From contig JAKAFW010000016.1 of NCBI GenBank assembly GCA_021817845.1, forward strand, positions 16,919 to 80,918: DNA of 64,000 nt, given 5' to 3'. Under the pieces are notes generated by a model. It worked only from the letters and a program-made list of their open reading frames with translations. It was not told the DNA's origin and searched no databases. Each line of letters begins with the position of its first letter. Position 1 is the stretch's first letter. The position numbers were made by a program, and so were the translations under genes. Below, one piece after another: positions 37,341-46,996 of this stretch. The DNA is from FEN-1297 sp021817845. Lineage in GTDB: Bacteria; Bacteroidota; Ignavibacteria; Ignavibacteriales; Ignavibacteriaceae.

Positions 37341-38507
37341 ATGATACCCACTGAGAGTTCATATTTGACTACCCTTAATGAGAATCAAACTTTTATACGG
37401 GATACTATTAGGGAATTCTCCAATAATAAAATACGTCCATTAATAATGGAATGGGATGAAGCACAAAAATTCCCAACTGAAATTTTTAAGGAACTTGGTA
37501 ATTTAGGTTTTTTAGGAATTGTAGTTGACGAAGAATTTGGGGGCGCAGGTTTAGGATATTTAGAATTTGCAATTATTATTGAAGAACTTGGGAAAGTTGA
37601 CCCTTCAATCGCTCTCTCGGTAGCTGCTCATAACGGACTTTGTACAAATCATGTTTTTAGGTTTGCCAATGAAGAACAAAAGAAAAAATTTCTCCCTGAT
37701 TTAACCTCCGGAAGAAAAATTGGAGCGTGGGGTTTAACAGAATCTTCTTCTGGCAGCGATGCAGGAGGTTTACAATCAGTTGCTGAAAAAAAAGACAATT
37801 ACTATTTATTAAACGGTAGTAAAAATTTTATTACGCACGGAACGGTTGGCGAAACTGCAGTAGTAATGGCTATTACAGATAAAGCGAAGGGGCGGAAAGG
37901 GATTTCCGCATTTATACTTGAAAAAGGGATGAAAGGATTTTTTGCAGGCAAAAAGGAAAATAAATTAGGAATGCGCGCAAGCGACACATCGCAATTAATA
38001 TTTGAAAACTGTAAAGTTCCATTTGATAATTTAATTGGCAATGAAGGAGAGGGTTTTATTCAAGCCTTAAAAATTTTAGAAGGAGGAAGGATTTCCATCG
38101 CTGCATTGAGTGTCGGATTAGCTCAAGGCGCTTTGGATGCCGCAGCAAAATATAGCAAAGAGCGGAAGCAATTTGGAAAAACCTTAAGTGAATTCCAGGC
38201 AATTCAATTTAAATTGGCAGAGATACAAACAAATATTGATGCAGCAAGAATGTTAACATATAGAGCCGCATTTTTGAAAGATAAGAATATACCAAATATT
38301 AAAGAAGCGGCAATGGCAAAGCTTTTTGCCAGCGAGGTAGCGGAAAAAGCAGCAAGCGAGGCAGTGCAAATATTGGGTGGTTACGGCTATATCAAAGATT
38401 TCCCGGTTGAAAAATTTTATCGCGACGTTAAGCTTTTAACTATAGGGGAAGGCACTTCGGAAATTCAAAGAATTGTAATTGCAAAAGAATTATTAAAAGA
38501 AAATTAA
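37341..38507 (+). CDS. Acyl-CoA dehydrogenase
   Basis: FAD-dependent acyl-CoA dehydrogenase of about 388 residues. FAD and substrate motifs are visible: GAWGLTESSSGSDAGGL, NGSKNFITHG, the QILGGYGYIKDFPVEKFYRD segment, and the catalytic glutamate in the GEGTSEIQR motif near the C-terminus. The ATG at 37341 has an AAAGGA site seven bases upstream; a GTG at 37326 is an alternative. A TTCAGC/GCTGAA hairpin (37301-37322) lies just ahead. It is probably short- or branched-chain specific, by its neighbours. Confidence 0.92.
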   Translation: MIPTESSYLTTLNENQTFIRDTIREFSNNKIRPLIMEWDEAQKFPTEIFKELGNLGFLGIVVDEEFGGAGLGYLEFAIIIEELGKVDPSIALSVAAHNGLCTNHVFRFANEEQKKKFLPDLTSGRKIGAWGLTESSSGSDAGGLQSVAEKKDNYYLLNGSKNFITHGTVGETAVVMAITDKAKGRKGISAFILEKGMKGFFAGKKENKLGMRASDTSQLIFENCKVPFDNLIGNEGEGFIQALKILEGGRISIAALSVGLAQGALDAAAKYSKERKQFGKTLSEFQAIQFKLAEIQTNIDAARMLTYRAAFLKDKNIPNIKEAAMAKLFASEVAEKAASEAVQILGGYGYIKDFPVEKFYRDVKLLTIGEGTSEIQRIVIAKELLKEN

Positions 38508-38522
38508 TCACCGAAAGATCTA

Positions 38523-40178
38523 ATGAATAAAATCGGCAAAGCAATAAAAGATAGCGAAACGTACCTAAAGAGAGAAGATTTTTATAAAAATCTTCTCCGG
38601 AAACTCAATTCGGAAAAAGAACAAATTAAATTAGGCGGTGGCAAAAAAGCTATTGAAAGACAAAAAGGTAAAGGAAAATTAACCGCACGTGAAAGAATAA
38701 ACAAATTAGTTGATGATGAAAAAAGTTTTTTTGAACTCAGCACCTTCGCAGGTTATGGGATGTACGCAGAATACGGAGGGGCACCTTCTTCAGGCACAAT
38801 TTATGGAATTGGAAAAATTAACGGGAAATTTCATATAATTATTGCAAATGACGCTACAGTAAAAGCCGGGGCATGGTTTCCTATAACAGTAAAGAAGAAT
38901 TTAAGAGCGCAAGAAATTGCTTTAGAAAATCATATACCAGTTATTTATTTAGTAGACAGCGCTGGAGTGTTTTTACCGATGCAAGATGAAATTTTTCCTG
39001 ATAAAGAACACTTCGGAAGAATATTTAGAAACAATGCCGTAATGTCGGCAAAGGGAATTCCTCAAATAGCTGCAATTATGGGACCGTGTGTTGCTGGTGG
39101 CGCTTATCTGCCAATCATGAGTGACGAAGCTTTAATAGTTGAAGGAGAAGGTTCTGTTTTTCTTGCTGGCTCTCATCTTGTAAAAGCAGCAATAGGAGAA
39201 GTGATAGATAACGAAAAACTCGGTGGCGCCAAAGTTCAGTCTAATTTATCCGGTGTAACTGATTATGTAATGAAAAACGATGAGGAATGCCTACAACAAA
39301 TAAGAAGTTTAACTGAAAAATTTGGCGACCAGACCAAAGCTGGATTCAGCAGGATAAAAAGTAATCCACCACTATTCAGTCCTAAAGAAATTTATGGATT
39401 GCTTCCTGAAGATCCTATAAAACCATACGATATGTATGAATTGATTGGAAGAATCACAGATGGCTCGGAGATGGACGAATACAAAGCCGGTTACGGGAAA
39501 ACTATTATAACAGGGTATGCGCGAATTGATGGATGGGCGGTTGGAATCGTGGCAAACCAGAGAAACATTGTTAAAACCGAAACCGGCGAAATGCAAGTAG
39601 GAGGGGTAATATATTCAGACAGCGCCGACAAAGCTGCACGATTTATTATGAATTGCAATCAAAAGAAAATCCCATTAATATTTCTTCAAGATGTTACAGG
39701 GTTCATGGTTGGTAGCAGAGCTGAACACGGAGGTATAATTAAAGACGGGGCAAAAATGGTAAATGCGGTTGCAAATTCCGTTGTACCTAAAATCACTATA
39801 ATTGTTGGGAATAGCTTTGGCGCGGGTAATTATGCAATGTGCGGTAAAGCTTATGACCCACGATTTATTTTCGCATACCCAAACGCAAAAATATCTGTAA
39901 TGGGAGGTGCTCAGGCAAGCAGTGTTTTATTAGACATCAAACTTAAGCAAGCTGAAAAAGATGGGAAAATTTTTAGTGAAGGTGAAAAGAAAAAACTTCT
40001 TAATGATATTTTAAATTCTTATGAAGAAACCAGCGGTCCACTTTATGCTGCTGCTCGTCTTTGGATTGATGAAATAATAGACCCTTCACTTACAAGAGAC
40101 TATATCTCAATGGCTCTTGAAGTAGCAAATAACAATCCCGATACCCAGAAATTTAATGTGGGAGTAATTCAGACCTAA
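38523..40178 (+). CDS. Acyl-CoA carboxylase carboxyltransferase (MCC-beta-like)
   Basis: Biotin-dependent carboxyltransferase of 551 residues that moves carboxyl from biotin to an acyl-CoA. Motifs include GGKKAIERQKGKGKLTARERI at the N-terminus, VYLVDSAGVFLPMQDE-like core, GPCVAGGAYLPIMSDEALIV, and a late oxyanion-type GNSFGAGNYAMCGKAYDPR. The pattern fits methylcrotonoyl-CoA carboxylase beta best, though propionyl-CoA carboxylase beta or other acyl chains remain possible. No biotin carboxylase or biotin carrier gene is adjacent; it must pair with a distant alpha subunit. Confidence 0.9.
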   Translation: MNKIGKAIKDSETYLKREDFYKNLLRKLNSEKEQIKLGGGKKAIERQKGKGKLTARERINKLVDDEKSFFELSTFAGYGMYAEYGGAPSSGTIYGIGKINGKFHIIIANDATVKAGAWFPITVKKNLRAQEIALENHIPVIYLVDSAGVFLPMQDEIFPDKEHFGRIFRNNAVMSAKGIPQIAAIMGPCVAGGAYLPIMSDEALIVEGEGSVFLAGSHLVKAAIGEVIDNEKLGGAKVQSNLSGVTDYVMKNDEECLQQIRSLTEKFGDQTKAGFSRIKSNPPLFSPKEIYGLLPEDPIKPYDMYELIGRITDGSEMDEYKAGYGKTIITGYARIDGWAVGIVANQRNIVKTETGEMQVGGVIYSDSADKAARFIMNCNQKKIPLIFLQDVTGFMVGSRAEHGGIIKDGAKMVNAVANSVVPKITIIVGNSFGAGNYAMCGKAYDPRFIFAYPNAKISVMGGAQASSVLLDIKLKQAEKDGKIFSEGEKKKLLNDILNSYEETSGPLYAAARLWIDEIIDPSLTRDYISMALEVANNNPDTQKFNVGVIQT

Positions 40179-40858
40179 TGCTAATAAAAGCATTCAACCA
40201 ATTGACGAAGAAGAAACTTATTTTTTTTATTTTCATTCTTGCAACTTTTTTCTCAAATACATTTCCCCAGCAGAGCAAATTGTCCAAAGCCTTAAATTAC
40301 CTCTCCGGTTTTATAGCTTCAGATTATTTTAAAGATTTAAGTTTGACCAATAACGATTTAGCATTAGCAGACACAATTTACGTCAGAGCATTAAAGTATG
40401 ATAACTATAATTACCAAGAGGCATTATTCGATTTAACATTCGCGGTAATACCCTACAACAAAGTGCGTGTAGAAATTCCTTTAATAGATGCTATCGTGGT
40501 TTACCGTTTACCTTCGGCACCTGGAAATATTTACTTACTAAAAAATAAAAATCTTCCCAAGGAATTATTTTTTGATACGCCTCAAAATGGTTTTGGCGAT
40601 AAGGATAAACTTGCGCACTTTTTCGGAAGTGCATTTATTTCTTACTCATCCAATATTTTTGATTTAGGCAATCTATTTGGTTATTTTATAGAAGTTTTTG
40701 AGCAGGATTTTGAAGTCCAAAACTCGATTGATCCTAGAGACCTTCAAACAAACAAATTAGGAAATATTTTTGGCGAAATATTAAAGCACAACAAAAATAT
40801 TATGCCTTCAGAAGTAATGATTATTCGTTCACTTATTTTTTTTAGATACCAATTATGA
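40178..40858 (+). CDS. Hypothetical secreted protein
   Basis: A 226-residue protein with an N-terminal signal sequence or anchor (about 12-32). The rest is not recognised with certainty. A DKLAHFFGSAFISYSSNIFDLGNLFGYFIEVFEQ segment near residue 150 resembles the DKxxHFxGSA pattern of small YfiM/DUF2279-type proteins. It shares one base with the stop of the carboxyltransferase gene and overlaps the NtrC-type regulator by four bases, so all three are co-transcribed. Confidence 0.7.
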   Translation: MLIKAFNQLTKKKLIFFIFILATFFSNTFPQQSKLSKALNYLSGFIASDYFKDLSLTNNDLALADTIYVRALKYDNYNYQEALFDLTFAVIPYNKVRVEIPLIDAIVVYRLPSAPGNIYLLKNKNLPKELFFDTPQNGFGDKDKLAHFFGSAFISYSSNIFDLGNLFGYFIEVFEQDFEVQNSIDPRDLQTNKLGNIFGEILKHNKNIMPSEVMIIRSLIFFRYQL

Positions 40859-42207
40859 ATTTGATATTGATAATAGACGACGAAAGGGAAATTTGTGAAA
40901 GTATCAAAATGATCCTTGATTATGAAGGCTATCAAGTTGATTATACAACAAGCGCTTCAGAAGGGTTGGAAAGATTTTCTACCCAACAAATTGCAGCTCT
41001 TTTGCTTGACATTCAAATGCCGGAGATGAACGGCTTCGAGGTATTGAAGAAAGTAAAAGAAACAAATCCATCAGTTTCGGTAATAATAATTTCTGCGCAC
41101 GGAAGCGTAGAAAATGCAATTAAAGCAACAAAGCTGGGCGCTTTCGATTTTATCGAAAAGCCAATCGACCGGGAGAAGCTTCTAATCAGCGTTAGAAACG
41201 CGGTTGACCAGGCTAATCTGCTTCTTGAAAATAAAGAGATTAAAAAAACACTTTTTGGCAGCGAAAAAATTCTCGGCAAAAGCAAAGCAATAACGGGCAT
41301 ACTTGAACTTATTGATAAAGTTGCACCGATCGATACAAGAGTATTGATTACAGGCGAAAATGGAACAGGTAAAGATTTAGTTGCAAGAGCAATTCACAAC
41401 AAAAGCTTAAGAAAAGATAAACCTTTCATTGAAGTAAACTGTGCTGCAATTCCCAATGAGTTAATTGAATCTGAATTATTTGGACATGAAAAGGGATCAT
41501 TTACCGGTGCAATTCAACAGCGAATAGGTAAGTTTGAGCTTGCAAATAAGGGGACAATTTTTTTAGATGAGATCGGAGATATGAGTCTTCAAGCTCAAGC
41601 AAAAGTTTTACGAGCAATCGAAGATAGCAGGATTGAGAGAGTCGGAGGGACAAGAAAAATTGAGATTGACGTTAGAATCTTAGCTGCTACCAATAAAAAT
41701 TTAAGGGAAGAAATTGAAAAGGGAAATTTCAGAGAAGATCTTTTTCACCGGCTAAATGTTATCCCAATTCTCATTCCTCCTCTTAAAGATAGAGTTGAAG
41801 ATATACCTGTTTTAATTAACCATTTCATAGCTGAGATAATTGAAAAGCACAAGAGACCTAAAGTTATCTTTGAAGATGACGCTGTGAATTTTCTTCAAGG
41901 AGTTACATGGACAGGAAACGTCAGAGAAATTCGAAACGCTGTAGAAAGAATCATCATTATGATAGATAAAAAATCTATTTCAAGAAAGGATATTGAGTTT
42001 CTATTTCCAACCGGAAAAACTTCCATTGAAGATATAATTGACGACAGCAATTCTTTTCAGGAATTTAAGGAGAAAGCTGAAAAGGCTTTTCTAATAAAAC
42101 AACTGAATGCTAACGACTGGAATATAAGTAAGACAGCCGAGATTTTGGAAATTCAGAGAAGCCATCTTTATAATAAAATAAAAAAATATGGGATTGAGAA
42201 GGAATAA
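40855..42207 (+). CDS. NtrC-family sigma-54-dependent response regulator
   Basis: Three-domain transcription activator of 450 residues. The receiver domain has the acidic D8-D9 pair, phosphorylation site D52 in LLLDIQMPEMNG, and K102. The AAA+ domain has GENGTGKD as Walker A, the sigma-54 contact loop GSFTGA, and FLDEIGDM as Walker B. A Fis-type helix-turn-helix closes the protein (NISKTAEILEIQRSHLYNKIKKYGI). Its partner kinase is not evident. It overlaps the preceding gene by four bases. Confidence 0.94.
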   Translation: MNLILIIDDEREICESIKMILDYEGYQVDYTTSASEGLERFSTQQIAALLLDIQMPEMNGFEVLKKVKETNPSVSVIIISAHGSVENAIKATKLGAFDFIEKPIDREKLLISVRNAVDQANLLLENKEIKKTLFGSEKILGKSKAITGILELIDKVAPIDTRVLITGENGTGKDLVARAIHNKSLRKDKPFIEVNCAAIPNELIESELFGHEKGSFTGAIQQRIGKFELANKGTIFLDEIGDMSLQAQAKVLRAIEDSRIERVGGTRKIEIDVRILAATNKNLREEIEKGNFREDLFHRLNVIPILIPPLKDRVEDIPVLINHFIAEIIEKHKRPKVIFEDDAVNFLQGVTWTGNVREIRNAVERIIIMIDKKSISRKDIEFLFPTGKTSIEDIIDDSNSFQEFKEKAEKAFLIKQLNANDWNISKTAEILEIQRSHLYNKIKKYGIEKE

Positions 42208-42212
42208 CAATT

Positions 42213-42560
42213 ATGAGCAATACAATTTTTTCTAAAATAATTAGAAAAGAAATTACAGCGGATATAGTTTTTGAAAACGATTTCGTGTTGGCGTTTAAGG
42301 ATATTAATCCAAAAGCTCCGGTTCATATTTTAATAATTCCAAAAATAGAAATCGCAACTGTAACTGATTTAAACGGTAAAGATCACGCAGAAATACTCGG
42401 ACAATTATTTGACGCTGCAAATTCTATAGCCAAAATAATGGAAATTGAGGCAGATGGTTTCAGGCTAGTAATTAACTGCGGTAAAAACGGGGGTCAAGAG
42501 GTCAATCACTTGCACATGCATCTTCTTGGAGGCAGGCAAATGACCTGGCCCCCCGGCTGA
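42213..42560 (+). CDS. HIT-family (histidine triad) nucleotide-binding protein
   Basis: A 115-residue Hint-type phosphoramidase homologue. The defining triad is in VNHLHMHLLGGRQM near the C-terminus, and the N-terminus has the FSKIIRKEITADIVFENDFVLAFKDINP pattern. Members hydrolyse nucleoside phosphoramidates; the physiological substrate is uncertain. It is six bases after the response regulator and ends facing the convergent multi-PAS gene. Confidence 0.94.
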   Translation: MSNTIFSKIIRKEITADIVFENDFVLAFKDINPKAPVHILIIPKIEIATVTDLNGKDHAEILGQLFDAANSIAKIMEIEADGFRLVINCGKNGGQEVNHLHMHLLGGRQMTWPPG

Positions 42561-42584
42561 GGTTTATTTCTTTTAACTTTTACA

Positions 42585-45500
42585 TTATACCTGCATCATA
42601 AATATTTTTTCCAATGATTCGATCATCTTCTCCCGGAAAATGGGTTTTGATATGAAGTCATTAAACCCTGTTGCAATAAATTTTTCTTTGTCGCCGGGCA
42701 ACACATAAGCAGTAACAGCTATAATAGGGATGTTTTCATAATTTGGCATTTTGTGAATAATTTTAAGCGCATCCAGTCCGTTATATTCTCCTTGAAGATT
42801 TATATCCATCACAACGAAATCAAAATGATTCTCATCAAGTAGTGGGAGCGCTTCTTCAAAACTTACTGCAAATTTAATTTCTTTTAATTCTTTCATCTGA
42901 ACTTTAAAAAGGATTTGTGAGTCAACTTGATCTTCGATATATAAACATGACAAGGATGAAATATCAATTTGATTAGATAAATTTTTAGAGTGAACTTTTT
43001 TTAATATTCTTTGTTCCCTTAGCGGTATAACACGTTCAATACTTTCTTCTTCGGCTGGTTCTGGAACCTGGTCTAATTTCTCATTATTAAGTTCTTTATT
43101 ATTTACTTCTGGAATTTTTTCCAAATATTCTTCTTCCTGTTGATTAATTACGACATTGTCTTTTGAGGCTTCAATTGTTTGGGAAAGTGAAACCGGGAAA
43201 ATAAATCCGTAATTATTTTTATCTGGCGTTCTCTCAAAAATCTCAAACTTCCCTTTCAAGAGTTTTAACAAGGAATTAGCTAATTGTGATGTAATTTTTG
43301 AAATTCCGTAATCTTTTGCTGAGGAATAATTATCAAGCTGAAACAAATTATATAAATTATCTATCAAAAGTTTTGAAGTATTTGCATAACTATCCCTAAA
43401 AGTAACAACAAAATGCTCATCATCAATTTGATATGAAGAAAAATATAATCTTTTTTCTTTAATTATCTGGGAGGTGATTCGCGCCATCAAAGAAATTAAC
43501 ATCTGAAATTTCTGTTTGTCAGATTCAAACTTCAAAGATGAAGATATTTTCCCATATGCAAATTCTATTCCTTTTGATTTTAGAACATCTTTTATATCAT
43601 CCTGAAGCTGATCTATAATCTCTGTAATAAAAATTGGCTGCGGATTAATCTTATTGTTTTCTCTGCCAATGGAAGCAAATTCAACCATTGAATTCATCGT
43701 GGTAAGTAGTCTTTCTTTATTCTGATTAATAAAATCAACGGATTCTTCCTGTTCAGGAGATAAATCTTTAATACTATCTTTTAACTCTTGGACAAATCCC
43801 AAGATAACATTAATAGGGGTAAGTATTTCATGAAATAGATTTGACAAAAATGAAGTGGTAATTGTTTCTGGTATTAAATGATCACTGGGATAATCTTTTT
43901 CCGAAATTATATCCTTAATAATTTCTTTTGAATGATCGATAAATTCTCTTTCAACTTTGGCTAAAATGGTAAAGGAATCTATTTCGCCTTTGTAATCCAA
44001 GATTGGATTTGCGAATAATTCAGTTTTTAAAAAGCTACCGTCGGATTTTTTAATCTCAAAATTCATTTTTACAGGTTCTTTTTTTTGAGATTGAAATATC
44101 GATCCATTCACCATTCCCCTTTCATCATCTTTAGCAAGCGATGCGAAAGAAGTATTCTCAATGTCCTTTATAGAATAGCCTAAATTATTTTCTGCAGAAG
44201 AATTAACATATGTTATAAAACCACTTGCATCCGTTAAGATTACAATATCCTCTGTGTTATCAAATGCTGATTTATAAAGCAGAGTCTTTTTTTCTAAGTC
44301 GAGCTGACTAGTTACATCTTTAATAATATTATAATATGCATCTTTATCGTTAAACCTAAAGGCTATTTTACTTATCTGCACAATTGCGAATGAACCATCC
44401 TTTTTCCTATGTTTAAAAGGTCCAGTAAACTTACCGTTTATAGTTGTGACATCTGACGAACCGAGTAGAGTTTGAATATCTTCAGGAGTATAAAGGTCGG
44501 TCAAATCCATTTGCAAAAACTCATCACGCCTGTAGCCGTAAAATGCTAAAGCCGCTTGGTTTACTTCTATGAACCTAAGATTTTCTGTTTCATAAATGAA
44601 AATTGGTTCAGGATTATTTTTTATTAATATGTCAAACATTCTTCCTCGGCTTTTTATTATAGTTTCAAGATCATCTTCTAATTTTGAACTTTCAATTAAG
44701 ATTGAAGCACCAATAAACTGATTTTTTTGATCATATATTTTGCTTAATACTAAAAAATACTTAATAGCTTTTTCATCACCTGATTTTATGTCTCCGGTTA
44801 TTTCAATACTTTCATCATCCAAAGATGAGCTCATAAATTTATGAATACTACCGGAAATAGAAATCGGAAAAACTTGGTCTATCTTTAAATTTCTTAAATC
44901 TTTAATTTCTTCGGAAAATAATTTACAAAATTCTTTGCTTTCATGCTTAATTATCCCTTCCTTGTCAATTAAAGAAATTGGTTTATTAATCCTTTCGAAA
45001 ATATTGATATCTGAAGTCTGCAAAAGAGAGTATTGTTGTACAGTCAATAATTGCTTAACTTTTTGCATGACACCAATAAATGCAATCACTTTGTTGTCTG
45101 CATCTATCAATGGGATAAAAATTGTTTTGTAACTGCTTGAAGCCGATATGCCAAAAAGTGAAACTCCTTCAACAGAGACAAAATTAAATGTTTCTCTAAT
45201 ATAATCTTCAATTGTTTCTACGAAATTATTTAGGAATGACGGGATAAAAGATTTTACGGACTTTCCTTCAAGCTGGGTTGAACTAAGTCCAACAAAGTTT
45301 GCCAAACTTTTATTAGCTAATGCAAAATTACCATCATAATTTTTTATCCAGAAAAGCTCTTCCGCTTTGTTCAGTTCAGTTAATAATTTTTCTCTCCCAA
45401 TAAAAGTTAAAGGATATAATGACCTAAGTTCAATAATGAGTTCAAATATTTTATCGTTATTTAGTAATTCTTTCAAATCTTCAATCTCAGATTTGATCAT

Positions 45501-45878
45501 TGTTTTACCGGTAATCCCTATTTTTGTGTCAAATGGTTTCAGAGTACAAAAGACAAATAATTCATTTTCATCTTTGTAAGAACTGACAGTAATCTGAGCA
45601 CTGAATGAATTTCCGTTTGATAAATTAATTAAGATTTCTTCGGTAAGCGGTTTACCTGAGACGTATGTTTCTTCAATTAGACTGCTGATTTTTCTTGAAG
45701 ATGATTCTTCAACAGCATTAAAGATATTATTATCGTTTTGTTGAAGAGAAAGAAGTGAAGAGGCTTCATCGTTTAGAAATAAGATATCTCCATTATGGTT
45801 TAGCACTAGAAATGGATTTTTTATATTCTCTTTAAGAGAGTTAAAAAATTTACTGTTTATTTTATGTACTGTTGCCAA
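42585..45878 (-). CDS. Multi-PAS kinase-like protein with C-terminal receiver, degenerate ATPase
   Basis: Soluble 1097-residue signalling protein with about five PAS-like domains in the first 640 residues. A HisKA-like helix pair follows with FHEILTPINVILGF (histidine near residue 681). The expected ATPase domain (about 745-900) lacks clear motifs: the N box reads LISLMARITSQI, the G1 box reads FRDSYANTS, and the G2 box is missing. The C-terminal receiver (about 976-1093) is intact, with YIEDQ, VMDINL, AVTAY and SKPI. It is the last gene of the exopolysaccharide-like series on this strand. It may be a non-catalytic phospho-relay or sensor. Confidence 0.85.
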   Translation of the reverse strand: MATVHKINSKFFNSLKENIKNPFLVLNHNGDILFLNDEASSLLSLQQNDNNIFNAVEESSSRKISSLIEETYVSGKPLTEEILINLSNGNSFSAQITVSSYKDENELFVFCTLKPFDTKIGITGKTMIKSEIEDLKELLNNDKIFELIIELRSLYPLTFIGREKLLTELNKAEELFWIKNYDGNFALANKSLANFVGLSSTQLEGKSVKSFIPSFLNNFVETIEDYIRETFNFVSVEGVSLFGISASSSYKTIFIPLIDADNKVIAFIGVMQKVKQLLTVQQYSLLQTSDINIFERINKPISLIDKEGIIKHESKEFCKLFSEEIKDLRNLKIDQVFPISISGSIHKFMSSSLDDESIEITGDIKSGDEKAIKYFLVLSKIYDQKNQFIGASILIESSKLEDDLETIIKSRGRMFDILIKNNPEPIFIYETENLRFIEVNQAALAFYGYRRDEFLQMDLTDLYTPEDIQTLLGSSDVTTINGKFTGPFKHRKKDGSFAIVQISKIAFRFNDKDAYYNIIKDVTSQLDLEKKTLLYKSAFDNTEDIVILTDASGFITYVNSSAENNLGYSIKDIENTSFASLAKDDERGMVNGSIFQSQKKEPVKMNFEIKKSDGSFLKTELFANPILDYKGEIDSFTILAKVEREFIDHSKEIIKDIISEKDYPSDHLIPETITTSFLSNLFHEILTPINVILGFVQELKDSIKDLSPEQEESVDFINQNKERLLTTMNSMVEFASIGRENNKINPQPIFITEIIDQLQDDIKDVLKSKGIEFAYGKISSSLKFESDKQKFQMLISLMARITSQIIKEKRLYFSSYQIDDEHFVVTFRDSYANTSKLLIDNLYNLFQLDNYSSAKDYGISKITSQLANSLLKLLKGKFEIFERTPDKNNYGFIFPVSLSQTIEASKDNVVINQQEEEYLEKIPEVNNKELNNEKLDQVPEPAEEESIERVIPLREQRILKKVHSKNLSNQIDISSLSCLYIEDQVDSQILFKVQMKELKEIKFAVSFEEALPLLDENHFDFVVMDINLQGEYNGLDALKIIHKMPNYENIPIIAVTAYVLPGDKEKFIATGFNDFISKPIFREKMIESLEKIFMMQV

Positions 45879-45920
45879 TTTTAACCATATCTCTCAGTGT
45901 TAAATTCCCATAGCATTTAA

Positions 45921-46907
45921 TCAATTCGAAGGAGTCGTCACTAATATATCATTCGACCAGGACGAATCTGAGCTGCTAAAAGCCTTCACCCGGTAATAAT
46001 ATTCCGTCGAGGGGACTAACCCGCTATTGTTATCGAAGAATTGATTTACACTTCCGCTAAGAGTGCCTATGGCGCTGTAAGTAGACCAGCCGTACTTTCT
46101 TTCAACCTTGAAATAATTTATTACTGCGCCAGAATAGTTCCATGTTATCTCCACAGAGTCTGGGCCCGTTGCCTTTACAACAACATTTGTAGGAGGAGGA
46201 ATTGATCTAAAGGAACCATCACCGCCGGTTGATATTTCATTACTAAAACTTGATGCTCCGGATCTATTAATTCCACGAATTTTATAATAATAAATCGTTG
46301 AATCGGAAACATTATTATCATTAATGTTAAAGGTATTAGGCGGAGATACCAAATGAATCGAATAAGACCCAAAGTATCCATCTTTTCTCCAAATCTCAAA
46401 ACCGGGCGGATCGCTAAGGGTTGAATCTTTCCATGAGAGATTTAAGGAATTACTTGAAATGTAAGTATAATTAAAATTATAAGGTGTGTAGGGAATATTT
46501 TCAATTCCGTTTACAAACAAGTTGGAAATAGTGTCGCTCCGAGCGGAACTTCCATCTTTATCATAATAAATTAAATAAAAACTGATTTTTGATCCAATAA
46601 ATGTTGAGTCTAAGGTTAAAGTTATAGTTGGTTTTGAACCGTCACTGTTTGGCGGAATCCATTGATGAATTTTCCCGTTAACGTAAAGCTCAATAAAATT
46701 TATTCCTATTTGTTCTGATAGATTATAACTGACCTGAATGCCCGAATAGCTAATGGAATCATTTGTAGCTGGAGAAGAAATTGAAATATTTAATTTATTG
46801 TTGCTATTGTTCGAGTTGGGATTTATGAATAAGTCCGTACAGCCGAAAAAATAAGTGGCTATTAGAAACACAAACGGTATAATATATTTTATTTTAATTT
46901 TCATCAT
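45921..46907 (-). CDS. Fibronectin type III lipoprotein
   Basis: A 328-residue lipoprotein with a hydrophobic N-terminus ending in FFGC (lipidated C23). An Ig-like region with repeated serine and asparagine (about 35-130) is followed by two FN3-like domains (about 138-230 and 236-326), shown by LNLSWKDSTLSDPPGFEIWRK and VEITWNYSGAVINYFKVERK and by YYYKIRG and YYYRVKA strands. Probably anchored in the outer membrane and engaged in binding polymer or protein. It lies 89 bases downstream of the deacetylase-like gene. Confidence 0.8.
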   Translation of the reverse strand: MMKIKIKYIIPFVFLIATYFFGCTDLFINPNSNNSNNKLNISISSPATNDSISYSGIQVSYNLSEQIGINFIELYVNGKIHQWIPPNSDGSKPTITLTLDSTFIGSKISFYLIYYDKDGSSARSDTISNLFVNGIENIPYTPYNFNYTYISSNSLNLSWKDSTLSDPPGFEIWRKDGYFGSYSIHLVSPPNTFNINDNNVSDSTIYYYKIRGINRSGASSFSNEISTGGDGSFRSIPPPTNVVVKATGPDSVEITWNYSGAVINYFKVERKYGWSTYSAIGTLSGSVNQFFDNNSGLVPSTEYYYRVKAFSSSDSSWSNDILVTTPSN

Positions 46908-46996
46908 TATCTGAATTGAGTTTCTTTTAATGCACTAATTAACTGAATACTTTTCAATTAAAAAATCTTATTTTTGTTTTATAATTAAAATTATCC

